From the NCBI GenBank assembly GCA_037043015.1, contig CM073326.1:4561845-4625844 (forward strand): a DNA stretch of 64,000 nt, read 5' to 3'. Made by a program: the position numbers and the translations under genes. Each line of letters starts with the position of its first letter. Within the stretch, counting starts at the first letter, position 1. Of the stretch, positions 1-12,000 are shown one piece after another. This DNA is from Bryum argenteum. Lineage: Eukaryota; Streptophyta; Bryopsida; Bryales; Bryaceae. A model generated the notes under the pieces. It did not search any database. It was given only the letters and a program-made list of their open reading frames with translations, and was not told where the DNA came from.

Positions 1-2844
1 GATTATAGGGCCTTTTGATGAAGACGGTGAGATTTCGTCCCATGATTTATAAGATATACACTCATGGCCTATGGTTGCTCAGTAGTGAACCTGCAAACGA
101 ATGTTATAATACCCTTTTATAAAGAGTAAAGGGATTCCAACGGTCAATACCCATTTTGAGGAATGATCCAATAGAGACCATGTTTGAGACCATTGATGTA
201 TATTTTATTAATCTAAATATATAAATTCGATATGTATTTTTTAATATTTTCTGTATAAACTTATTTGAAGTTTATGAATGTTTTATAGCTTTAGGCAATC
301 CAAGTTGAACGTGCTCAACGGCACGGGTCCCACTAGTACTTAGCAAAATAAAATGCAAAGAGGTTTCTGAAATTTTTATTATTACTTTAATCATTTTACA
401 AGTTATACAACTTTAATTTATATATACCTCCAACATTCAATGACCTCTACTCAAAGTATAAATCCATTTTAAGAGAGAGGGAGACACAAATTTTTTATCA
501 TGTTCCTCAAATCAATGTATAAATTCACTAGGAGGAGATTTTGGAATCTAAAATTGTTGTTCGGTATCTTAGGAAACTTAGATGAAGGGTCAAATTTTAA
601 TATTTTGAGCTATAATTTGGTATGGGAGCGGCACACATACAAGAATTTCATGGTAAGTTTTGCAAAGCCAAGTTACAATTTCTGAATCATGTGGGCAAAT
701 CTTAGTTTTCTATGTAAAAGAGGAGAAAATTAAGCTCTTTGACTTTATTTCTTTTCTAAAAAACTATGCTATTATCCTAACCAAATTGCTAGTCTTTTTT
801 TCTTTTCCTTTTTCTTTTTTTTTTTCTTTTTTTTTTTTCCTCTCAAAATTCACGACTGCATAGAGACACCTAGTAACCGTCCAATCGTTTCTAAAACGAG
901 ATATATCTAATGTGATACATGTTTTTTGTATGTTGTTTTTTTATGACCTTCTTTTTAGATAATAATTTGCATGAAGGTCAACGTGAAATGAGTATCCAAA
1001 TGTTTGCATGAGTGTACCCAACTTGATTACCTACATGAAAATAAATATGGGAAAATGTTTGAAATAAAAATCTCAAGTCAAGTTTCCCTTTGCATCACGG
1101 AGACGATGTTTCGCAAACAATGCCCAAAAAACTTTCGCACTGACTTTCAATGTTATGATCTCACATATGGTGCAAATCTAACGGTTGATAATTTTCATGG
1201 TAGTACTGATAGTAGGTAGGTTTGGAAGTGCAAAAGTAGGAACTTTGACCATAGTAGAAAATTATAGTTTTTTGGTTACGAAAGTCCAAAAAACGATTAG
1301 ATTTTTATAGTAACATCATGCACCTCTTACTTACATTTGGAGCAAGAATTTTCATTCATTCACATCAAAATTGAGAAAAATAACTTTTAGATGAAAAATC
1401 CTTTATTTGCCCATACTCAATTGTCAACTTCCAATTCTTTTGCCGAAATAGCCTCCTTGGAAGGGACTCCTAAGCAGCAGTAAGAAAAAAAAAAAAAAAA
1501 GAGAAGGCGGTTAGAAAAGAGAAAGGTTGTGGCCCACGTGGCCCGGCCTTTACGAGGTGTCCCATGTCCATGATTCACCTAGGATGAAAAAGTGAAGACT
1601 CATACATTTATTCATACATTTATTTTTGAAAAGTTTTTAGATGTCAAGCAAAATATTGCTTTCTCACTTTCTCATGTGAGAATCTTGAGTTCTATTCTAA
1701 TTTTGATCATTACGAACTTTAGGAATTTGAATTTAGAACTAAATGCTCATGTACCCAAGTTTGCCCAAATAGCCTCGTCTAAAGTAGGGAGTGCTCTAAA
1801 ACGGAGGAGTACCAATAATGGAACTCTTGGTTTCTTCACACATGAGTGCCAAACATTATAGGGTGTCAAATTAGGGCACCACCTATGAGGTCCCCTTTTA
1901 AAAATTATAGCAAATTATAGAAGAATCCAAATATAATAGTTCCACTTGCTCTTTCCTTTTCACTTACTTTTCCCCATTGCACAAAAAAAAATCATATCAC
2001 TACATTTTAGGAAAAATAAATAAATTAATGGGTCTTCAATTTTGAAACAATTTCAAATTTCATGCAAAAATTTATTTATTCTCTTTCTTGTGGGAAGATT
2101 TTTTTAAATCCTAAATTGGGGGGGGGGGAGGTGAGGGATTTGAATATAGAATTAAGTGGCATGTTCAAGTTTGTTGCCCAAATAGCCCTCATGTAGCTCG
2201 GTTAAACATGGTACCCAACATATAATAGCATTGGAAAGGGGGAAAATGAAAAGCGGTCAGAAAAAAGAGAGAAGGTTCTTGGGGGGGGGGCGGGGCTCAT
2301 GGGGCCGCCCTTTCCGAGGCAACCCCAGTGGCATCCACGTGCGGCAAGCAGTGGGCATTCAAACCCCAGCCAATCATGAATCGAGTCAGTATAAATTCCT
2401 CGTCGCCCCTTTTGGAGGGCGGACGGTCAGTCGGACCGGAAACTACGGGCACATTTCCATGTGAGATCCGTCCCCCTATTTATTTACAGCCCTGCCCGGT
2501 GCTCTACTAGGCCGGGCTGGAAGCTCGTAGGCACCCTCGAAACCCCACCCTGGGCTGGAAGGCAGGCAGGGGAGAGAAAAAGGCCGCTCAACAATCGCAC
2601 TTTCTGACAAGCTGGTTATAGTAGAAATTATTTTTCTGCCAATATTGTCAGTCTTCCATTGGTTGATGGGGACGCTAAAATGTGAGTGAAGGCACGGGAT
2701 AAGTTTTGAATTATGGTGTGCTAAAATTTAAGAGGCTTCAACCCTCTTGGGTCGGTTATAGGGATAGTGCGTGGGTTGGGGTTGCTCAAACTCCAAATAA
2801 GGCTCCATTCTATGGAGGCTAGACATGCTCTTACACATTAGAAT
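1..2844. other. Gene-free AT-rich region with degenerate repeats
   Basis: I see no supportable gene here; open frames are short and lack domains. Three diverged related segments, each with a variant of 'TTGCCCAAATAGCC', lie near 1395-1570, 1735-1870 and 2140-2340. Two of them continue into a purine-rich stretch and a GC-rich 'GGCCCGGCC / GGGCCGCCC' block, which suggests an old dispersed element. Homopolymer runs include T-rich 797-840, A-rich 1484-1501 and G runs at 2119-2128 and 2281-2290. Confidence 0.6.
960..1260. repeat. Relic of the ~1-kb TTAA element family
   Basis: The stretch from 'GTTTGCATGAGTGTACCCAA' through 'TTATGATCTCACATATGG' is recognisably the internal segment found at about 20820-21010 and 42910-43090, inside elements with intact TTAA ends. 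I find no clear termini here, so it is a degraded or truncated copy. Confidence 0.5.
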
Positions 2845-3239
2845 CCCTTGAAAAATCATGGGCCACTATCAAGGAAAGATTACGAAGGGGGCAGACCCGT
2901 CTTGTAAAATTGAGAGGGTCTTCAAAAAACAGGCAATTTCCATGCAAACTAGCCGGTAATTAGTTTTACAAAAGAAGCCCATAAGATTTCGAGAGCTTGC
3001 CAAGTGGAGGTGGCAAAGCCCTTGAAATAAAAATAGAACCCGTACTATCTTACAACTTTGAATGCTTTGTCCTATGGTCTGTGCCTTTTTGAGGATGGGT
3101 GAATAGTGCTTCCTCAAAGAGAGGACCACTCACTATTCCCTCAAAAGGAGGACTGAAAAGTTGGATTTTAAGGGAAGCCATGTGAGTGGCTCTTCATAAT
3201 CAAATCTTCCCTTCGTAGTGGCCCATGATTTTTCAAGGG
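2845..3239. mobile_element. MITE-like element with 24-bp perfect terminal inverted repeats
   Basis: The first 24 bases (beginning CCCTTGAAAAATCATGGG) are exactly the reverse complement of the last 24 (3216-3239). The 395-bp body has no convincing coding capacity. A clear target-site duplication is not visible next to the repeats, so the superfamily cannot be assigned. The perfect ends point to a fairly recent non-autonomous DNA transposon. Confidence 0.7.
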
Positions 3240-3746
3240 CTTTTACAATAAAAAGTCTAACATGGGAATCAACCCTAAATGCAATCTAGATACTCCCCCT
3301 AGAATTTCTAAATATGGAGGGGAAGTAATTTAAAAAAGGATGTCCGGCAATGTTTGCCCTTTAAATTGTCCCTGTAGGATAAAATGGGGGCGTAGACCCC
3401 AAATTTCAGAAAACAAAAAATTCCAAAAAAATGACCTTAAAGGGGGTTAAAAAAAATTCAAAAAACTGAAAAATTGGAGCCCCACCCGAGGAGAACCCCG
3501 ATTGAATGTAGTGAGGGGGGCGTCAGACGGTGGGCTGCCTGCATGCCAGCTCACCCTCCCCCAGCCAGCGTGGCCCACCCCCTCATAAATAACTATTATT
3601 ATTGATCCATTTTAATTTGAAAATAAAATAAACTAAAAATGTTGAAGATCAAGCATCTGAGCTTTTTAGTTACTGTTGGGATGGGAATATAATTATATAC
3701 ACTTTTGGGGGTGTTTCATGTTTCTCTACTTCTTTCATGCCATTTT

Positions 3747-3827
3747 TTAAACCCTTAAATGCCCAGCTTCTCTGAAAATACACAAAAAAACATGCCCGAG
3801 GGGCATGCTTGGGTGTTTAAGGGTTAA
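3747..3827. mobile_element. Very short TTAA-flanked inverted-repeat element
   Basis: About 80 bp bounded by TTAA. The left end reads 'AACCCTTAAATGCCCAG' and the right end 'CTTGGGTGTTTAAGGGTT', an imperfect inverted repeat of the CCCTTAAA type seen in the longer elements at 25195 and 40146. A palindromic 'CATGCCC...GGGCATG' is inside. It is probably an internally deleted derivative of that family. Confidence 0.5.
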
Positions 3828-4030
3828 GGATTGTAACCATAATAGCATCCCTTTGTCCATCGACATCAAATGGTCCACTTTGGCTAGCGAGAGGGTTTTG
3901 GCGAGCCTCCATGTTCTACCCTGCAAACGACCAAAGAGTGTTTGTTTTGCTCCTTGGATCGTTGTTCTTTTTCGCAACATTATGGCCTTTGATGATATGC
4001 TTCGTCGAGGAATTCATGGAAAATGTATTT

Positions 4031-4263
4031 TGTTCGCCTAGACTATGATTTGTTTGCTTAGACCAGGATTTGTTTGCTTAGACTAGGATTTGTTTGCCTA
4101 GACTAGGATTTGTTTGCCTAGACTAGGATTTGTTTGCCTAGACTAGGATTTGTTTGCCTAGACTAGGATTTGTTTGCCTAGACTAGGATTTGTTTGCCTA
4201 GACTAGGATTTGTTTGCCTAGACTAGGATTTGTTTGCCTAGACTAGGATTTGTTTGACTAGAC
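4031..4263. repeat. 20-bp tandem repeat, about 11 units
   Basis: The 20-bp unit 'GACTAGGATTTGTTTGCCTA' is repeated head to tail. The central units are identical and the edge units carry single changes. No spacer lies between units, so this is a minisatellite. No gene is associated with it. Confidence 0.9.
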
Positions 4264-4832
4264 GTGGTACGATAGAGTCCAGCATGTCAATGAGGAGTGG
4301 CACAAGGGATGCTCTAATTTCGTATGTTTGTGTATGTGTATCTGTTAGATCATGATGTTCAAAAACAAAAGGTGGGGAGAATTTAGAGATTCCGCATTCA
4401 ATAAGAGGGAATGACTATGGTGTGGGCGGCTGGTAAGATCATATTTACAAGTAATATTGACTTGATGCTTTTCAAATTCTCATTTTTTTGTTAGGCGAGG
4501 TAGGAATATATGTTTATGATTGGATGGACATATGAAATCCTTGAATAAATCTCAATTTTTCGCTTTGGAGTATACTAAATGAAAAATATTACTTTTTGAC
4601 TATGAAAGAAGATGTGTGAAATATAGATGTTTTGAAAATTTGAAAGATGGGATAATGACTTAGTGACCCTTTTAGATGTGTAAAAATATGACATGAAAAA
4701 GTAAAAAATGAAAAACATTGTTTCAAGTAGATTTTTGAAGTTTTTGTAAGCTAATTACTGTTGCTCACATTTTTTGAACACAAGGGGACTGTAGTTTTGG
4801 GAGCACTTCTAAACTTTGAGAGTAAATATTTC

Positions 4833-5789
4833 TTAAGCCTTTCATGACCACTCCTGTTTTGGAAGTCGAGGTTTTTTTGAGGTGTCTGGATGTATTTTGG
4901 AATGCATCGAACAAATGAAGGGTCAGAATTAAGATCCGACCTTATAAATGTGTAGTGAACTTCATATACATGCTAGTGGCCAAACATGGGTCAGATCTAC
5001 CGTATGGACTAGAGTATTATGATGTTCTGAGTCAAGTGTAGTACATAGCGTATATATGACCTCGAAGCTTTTTACTAGAATTAGAGACCAAAATATCCAG
5101 ATTTGGGCAATACACATGTGGTCAATATTGTAGAGAGTTTGAAGATCTATCCAACAACACCATGAGCGTTGCATTTCGAGCATTTATGAAACTTAAATTG
5201 TGAAAAGAGACCAAAAACTCAGTTCCTTGTATACGGTAGCGTACGAGAAATACATGGAATATCGTAGCAAATATGGTCAGATTGAAAAATCAGACATGGT
5301 CACATTCATCAGACGCGGAGCCTTGACGTAGAATCAGTGTGCAAACAACATGTGGTTGATTCTTTTTGGGGAGGATTTCAGGTTGTACAAACGTATACGC
5401 TTTGATAGACGGTGTTGGGTTACCAAAAGAAATCAACTCTTCTTTTGTCGATGGAGCCAATTGAGTAGTACCCCCATGTTCCCATGTTCCCATGTTCCTA
5501 GGGGACCCTTAGAATTGGTGTCATGTGTCCTCGACAACCGTATTTCCTGAATCTTTCTCACTTCTTTCCAGACCAGCTACCGTATCGCATACTCATCACC
5601 ATGTATAAACAACTCTACCGGGCGGAGTACAAGTCCAAATGCATCGTTGTTTTGTGTAGTAGATCCAGTACACACTCCTCTTCCGGCGTTGTTCTCTAAT
5701 ATTTTGCTCTTTCTACACAAATTCTACTCAATCATAGAATAACCACACTTTAGCGACCATATTTGGTTGATTGGTCATGAAAGGGTTAA
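4833..5789. mobile_element. 957-bp element with TTAA ends and CCTTTCATGACCA inverted repeats
   Basis: The left end is TTAA-G-CCTTTCATGACCA (4833-4849). The right end is TGGTCATGAAAGG-G-TTAA. TTAA is therefore duplicated on both sides and the inverted repeat is about 13-14 bp. The interior contains short palindromic motifs but no recognisable transposase. It shares the TTAA target with the other family in this window but has different ends. Confidence 0.65.
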
Positions 5790-7180
5790 GGTATGAGGAA
5801 TTTTGATGATTTGTTTTTTAGATAATAGTATACATACAATTTATTTTATTTTTATCCTTATGAAGTTCCTTTAGATTCCAAAGGTTGATTCAAAATTTGT
5901 GTAAGTCTATTTTTTTACAAATGGATGTTCACTTAGTTGATTTTCAACCACAGACTTATGAATAATTGAGTGCATAGTATTGTATCCATGTGGATTCATA
6001 ACTGAGGATATCTATAATTGCTAACTTGCCAACTATTGATGTTTCAACCTTGCATTAGAAGTAACAACGAGTTGTTGAAATGTCTATTCTACGAGACTAG
6101 TTCAAAAGGAAGAAGTTCAAATGCAATTATCCTACTCTTCCACCAAAAAGATCAAGGTGACATGTCCCTTATAGTGCATGGCACATGAAAAGGTATATTC
6201 ATACATGTGTAATCATTATCACAAGTTGAACAATCAAAGGAAACCAACAACATCGACTGATGTTTTTGTTTTTTGCCGAAAGTAACAACAACAATTGTTG
6301 AAGGGTCTCATTTTGTATCAATCCATGTAAAAATGATGCAAGTTGAGTTGCGATTCATTGACTTATCCGTCATAAAGATGCACAGTTATACAAGGTGACC
6401 AGTTAGTAAAAATACCAAACGCATACCCAGTCATATATCTATATTCACAATAAAAGATGGTGATTCACGACCAAGTTACAACAATAAAGTAAAAATAAAT
6501 GAATACTTCCATCATCTAATGTTGCAATTTCAAGCCAACTCATTTTATGCAACGCAATGTTTGAAAACATCCAAAAATGAAAACTTTATTTACAAAAATC
6601 TATTCCAAGCAGTTATCATCACAAATCTTACCTACATTCACAATCAAAAGCACCTATAAGAAACTACCAAATTCGTCTCATCCTTTTCTCTACTAAAATC
6701 ACCCCAATAAAGTTCGAAGCAACATCTGCAACATAAAGACTATTACATACATTCTTGTTTGCCAAACATTACCAAAACACTTTTTTTAAGAAAAAAAAAA
6801 AAAAAACAAACTCCAATTATAACTTAAAATCAAAAATAACATAATTTTGAAAAATTAGACAAGGGCAGCCACTTCGAGAACATAAAATAAACATATTTCC
6901 CCAACAATACAAGATCTTTTCATAAAGTTGAAAGATGTCCCACTTGGAGGCATGGTGGCAGATCCGTACTGTGCAATGGATTAAAAGGGGGCCCCCATCA
7001 TTTCCTACCCTTAAAAATCTAAAGGGCGCATGATGTCACTCTCTTTCAAAATACTATTAAACTAGAAAAATACTATTAATTTAGAATAAAAGGGAATATA
7101 AATTAATATTTGACCCACAAATTAAAAAAATAAAAAGAGTCAATCCTAGTCAGAAAATAATTAAAGATATACCCACCAGA
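5790..7180. other. Intergenic, nothing recognisable
   Basis: AT-rich sequence without a supportable reading frame, RNA gene or repeat structure beyond short A runs (for example 6786-6806). Confidence 0.6.
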
Positions 7181-9042
7181 ACCCACCAAATGGGCTGACT
7201 GTACAACAGTACCGCAACTTGCTCCGTTTCCACTGACCCCTGCACGATCACCGCCCTACTTGCCCCCACTGATACCAGGGTCGAGAACCAGGTGTTACCC
7301 GGTGTGAGAACCTCTCATACCCGGGTTGATTTAGGGTTTCGCGGAATCTCCTTCTCCGCACAATTATCATCGTCGTCTTCGAGTCTGCTTGTCTTTCGTT
7401 GACAGTTTTTTGCTTTTCTCCCGAATTTGTTAGTCACAAGAGTACTGTGGAGTTAGTTGGTGACGTCAACGACGGCGCTCTGTTTTTTGGACGAGAGAAT
7501 CTCGTGAACGTCAGAGTTTTTTCGAAGAATCTCTTGCGAGTGAATTCAACGACGGGAGTGAGTTGGCTGACGAATTTTTTTCCTAGTTGCCAGGTGCGGT
7601 TTGCGAGGCGGAAAAGCAGAAATTTGCCGTGTTTGTAGAGTGCGATGAGTTTGTTAAGCTGCGATTATGTGGTCGAAATTTCTTTGCAATATGACATAGA
7701 ACGGTGTTAGAGGAGATGGTTTGTTTGAGAGGCAAGGACGAGTGTCAGGCTTTTGACTTAATGTCGGTTAGTGTATTGAGAAACTAGAGTTCGGTAGCTT
7801 TGTAAGAATGAATTCCGTTGTGAAAAGATGGAGAATGGTGTTAATCCACTAGGCTCGCGGATTGTGTAGTTTCGAGGTACGATTTGCGAGGAGCAACAAA
7901 AAAAATTCGATGTGTTACGGAATTTTTTTGTCGTGAATTTGAGAGTTTGCTTGAGATGTGGAATGAGCGGTGGTAAGCCGAGCGTTTTCAGGGGTTGATG
8001 TTTTAGCTAGGCGAGGACGAGTGTTAGGACCGACGGTTTTTGATGTTTTGACTAAATGTCGGTTAGTGTACTGAGAAATGGCTTTTTAGGATTAAAGGAT
8101 GATCTTGATTTCGGAAGGAGGAGGTGAATGGTGTAAAATTTTCGCTAAGTTTTGTAGTTTTGGTTTAAGCAGTGTTACTTCGTGAGTAGTTAGTGTTCAG
8201 AAATGACACGTCGAGAAGATCTCGGATTTGGTATAGCTCGATCGTGGCTGCGTGATTCTGATAATTGAATGGAAGCTAGGAAAATACCCGGTTTCAGTCG
8301 TCTGTTAGGAAGGACAGCTCCCTGGTTGGCACATAGTGTTAAGAGGTGTAGGTATTATTCATAAATTTTTAATTTGGATGAATGTGGACAAATGTCTCTT
8401 TCAAGTTGTCTCTCAGTGTAAGCGATCTATTATATAATTCTGTGTTACATGGTTTAAAGTGACGGAAAGAGCATACATTACCTTGAAGTTTTCTAGTTCA
8501 GCCTTGGCGCCTAGTCTGACGAGGAGAGTTTCATGGTTGCAGAGCAAAGCTTTAAATACCTCATCGAAGACATATGCAGGTCAAGATTCGATATTGTCAT
8601 CGATCAGACATTGAAGAGATGAAAGTCTAAGTCTTGAAGGAGGTTAAAAATCTGATGGTGGAAGAATGTACTAGCTGGTTGTCAGCGTGCTGCGTTATCT
8701 CTTCTCGTTTTTTGGGTGATCGCGTTCGGCTTATTGAGAATGTTCTGGAGCTTGGCTTTTTCAAAAGGAAAGAAGAGTGGGGTTTCATACCACTGGATGG
8801 ATTGGGGAGGAGCTGTGGTGCAGTGATAATTGTGTTCGAGAGGTGGAGGGCTGTAAGGTATGGTTCTAAAATTGCTGACATGATCCAGTCTTGGTACATG
8901 GTGTTTCAAGTGTTTAGATACGTATTATCTGAAATTATAGAAACTTTGAAGAAGCTGCTATTGTATCAACTGTGAACTGATAGCCTTTGCACCTTATGCT
9001 TTCTACAGGTATCAGAAGTGTGAATAGAGTGAGTAATCAGCC
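7181..9042 (+). promoter_or_regulatory. Probable promoter and long leader of the SMXL-like gene
   Basis: Composition changes sharply at about 7180 from AT-rich DNA to GC-richer sequence with a plant-like leader feel ('TTTAGGGTTTCGCGGAATC' near 7330). It runs without a convincing coding frame up to the ATG at 9043. A 'TTTCTACAG' at about 9001-9009 looks like a splice acceptor, so at least one leader intron is likely. The open frames here use non-ATG starts or are unconserved-looking, so I treat the stretch as 5' UTR, leader intron and promoter. The transcription start is not determined. Confidence 0.45.
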
Positions 9043-12000
9043 ATGCGCTCTGGGGTAGCTGCAGTGCAGAACACTTTGACTCCACCTGCGCAAAATGTGT
9101 TGCGCCTCGCCATTCACAATGCGCAACAACGAGGGCATACGCATGTGCAACCTTTGCATGTGGCGTTGGCGTTGCTGTCTCAAGGAGGTCCTTTACTACG
9201 GCGAGCATGTGCCGACATACACACCCAGGCCGCGCATGGGTTGCAACAATGTCATGCCCTGGATTTATGTTTCAACGTTGCACTCGATCGGCTACCGCAG
9301 TCCTCCTCTTCTTCCAACGCGCATCCTATATCTTTGTCGAATGCGTTGGTTGCTGCTTTGAAGCGTGCCCAAGCCCATCAAAAACGAGGATGTCCCGAGC
9401 AACAACAACCTCCTTTTGTGGCGGTGAAGGTGGAAATAGAACAGCTTATCATCTCCATATTGGAGGACCCGAGTGTGAGTCGGGTCATGAAGGAAGCGGG
9501 ATTCGTGAGTCAGGATGTTAAAACCAACCTTGAGAATGCAATAAGCTTGTCAAGCTCGCTGCAACAGAGCAGAGACAACCATCACAGTCCAAGGTCGCTT
9601 CCTGCAGGTAAATTGCCTATTTCACATTCTGAAACATATTACACTTCAAATTTCTGTTTTACTCACTCTGAAGTTCTCCAAGGTTGAGTCAAGGTTCATG
9701 AATTCTTTCACCGTTTATGAGTGAACGATTTGCAATGAGTGAACCATTTGAGACCACCTCTTGCAGATCTGGAGCCTCCTCTTGCTGGTTGCGTGGGGGT
9801 AAGACCGTCAATGCTTCCATCACCATGGAGTGTGCGAGCCAGTACCGAAGATTCGAAGGTGCTTTGCTGCCGTGAGTGTATGTCACAGTTGAATGCAGAG
9901 TGTGATCAACTTCGTGCACAAGAAGGTGCTCAAGTCGAAGCCGTCGGTTCTCCATTACCTTCGTGGCTTCAGAAGGAGAAGGACAAATCCGAGCAGGTAA
10001 CATATTCTTGTAAATTACTGCGGCTTTTCTTACTGTTAAATCAATCACAAGCTGATGTGTTCATTTTTTGGTGGTGCATGTCGGATGATCATCAATTAAT
10101 GTAATGTATCTGTGTCCAGGAAAAGTGCCAGTCGTTGGCACGAAAAGTTCAAGAAATACAACAAAGATGGCAAGTTTTCTGTAGAACTTCACACTCAACT
10201 AGAGACATGGCACATGGGTTGCTGCCTCTTCACAATAGAAGGGAAAGCAACATATCCACCAACACGGAGGCTTTTGGTAATAATCCTTCCACTATTATGA
10301 TCTGTTGCTCTCCTTGGAGTCCTCCCTCAATGGTATGCATCAGTATTGTTGTGTAGCTCCTTTCAGTATATTTTGTGGCATGTTTGCCGCTTGGAATTTT
10401 TTCTAAAATCTGCTGCATTCTTATGTTCAGGATTCATGGGAGCGAAGTCGACTTCTCCGCTAAGTCCAGCAATGAATCGTCCACACTGGACATGCTCCTT
10501 GCCAACAATCCCATTAACTGCCATCTCTGAAGGTTTTAGAGCTGTCTACAGCGACGCCATTGGCAGCAAACCGCAAGGGTTGGAGAACATGGCCAGCTTA
10601 ATGTCAGAGGACTCGAGCAAGAGGATTGATGCTTCGCAGTTGGGATTGTCGAAACCTCTAGAGCAAGGCCGTCCACAGCCAAGTCCAAGCCCCTTCGCAA
10701 GACTACATGGCAATGTGTCGAAGTCTCCGTCAAGCGGCTGCCCACTTCAAAGCAGTCCTTTCTCGAGCCCAAGCCCGTTATCAAATAGTCCTCTCTCGAG
10801 CCCAAGCCCGTTATCAAGACTACATGGCAGCGGGCCCAATTCTCCGACAAGTGCCTGCCCTCTCCAAAGTAGTCCTCTCTCGAGCCCAAGCCCGTTATCA
10901 AGACTACATGGCAGCGGGCCCAAGTCTCCGACAAGTGGCTGCCCACTCCAAAGTAGTCCTCTTTCGAGCCCGAGCCCCTTATTAAGATTACATGGCAACG
11001 AGCCTAAGCCTCCGACAAGTGGCTGCCCTCTTCAGAGCAGTCCTCTTTCGAACCCACTTTCTGCAATGAAGACCTCGAAGCCCCTTATGAACCCGTCTCC
11101 TCTAATGGCGAAGTCACCGTCTCCTCTAATGGCGAAGTCACCGTCTCCTTTAATGGCGAAGTCACCGTCTCCTCTAATGGCGAAGTCGCCGTCGCCTCTG
11201 ATGGCGAAATCGCCGTCTCCTCTGATGGCAAAGTCGCCTTCTCCTCTGATGGCAAAGTCGCCGTCTCCTCTGATGGCGAAATCGCCTCTTGCCCAATTGC
11301 AACATCCTTCCAAAGGCATGAGCCCGTTATCTGAGCCATCCTTGAAGAAGGACAATAAGCCTCTTGCTTTGTTTGATCAAAAAGCTGCGGAGAGGCTGAA
11401 ACATGTATTCAGGGGAGTGTTGGACAGGGTCTCATGGCAGAGCAATGCGGTTTCCGAAATCACAACTGCTCTAGTGAACACCCAATCTGGAATGAGCAAA
11501 TCTCAGGGGGTACTGGCCGCAAGGGCAGATACATGGCTACTTCTCTTGGGACCAGATCAAGTAGGAAAGCGCCTCATAGCCGAAGCACTCGCTGATTTGA
11601 TAGGCAAGGGAAAGAAGCCCGTTTGTTTCGGATTAATCCAAGACGGGACCTTCTCAAGATGGGGTCGAAAAGATGAGCAAAAACTACCGAGAGGCCCGTC
11701 CACATTGGATTCTCTCGCTGAAACTTTCCGAGCAAATCCTTTCGCTGTTTTGTTGCTCGAGGACATCGACCAAGCTGACACCGTCCTTCGGACAAAGTTA
11801 GCAAATGCCATGGAGACTGGGAAGTTCATGGATTCCAGTGCTCGCCAAGTGAACATGGGGAACGCCATCATTCTTATGACTTCAAAACTAGGAACGCAGG
11901 ATACCAAAGACAGTCCATTTCAAGAGGAGAAAGTATCTTCCTTGCCCGGTGCACGAATGAAGCTAACCCTCGACCTCCCAGAGAACAAAGAAGTCATCCT

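Noticed and set aside
4031-4263. Possible CRISPR-like array
   Set aside because: The 20-bp units abut without spacers, and the genome is eukaryotic; it is a minisatellite.
8634-8975. 113-codon frame in the SMXL leader
   Set aside because: It starts at TTG, lacks any domain, and sits in a probable leader; it is not supported as a gene.
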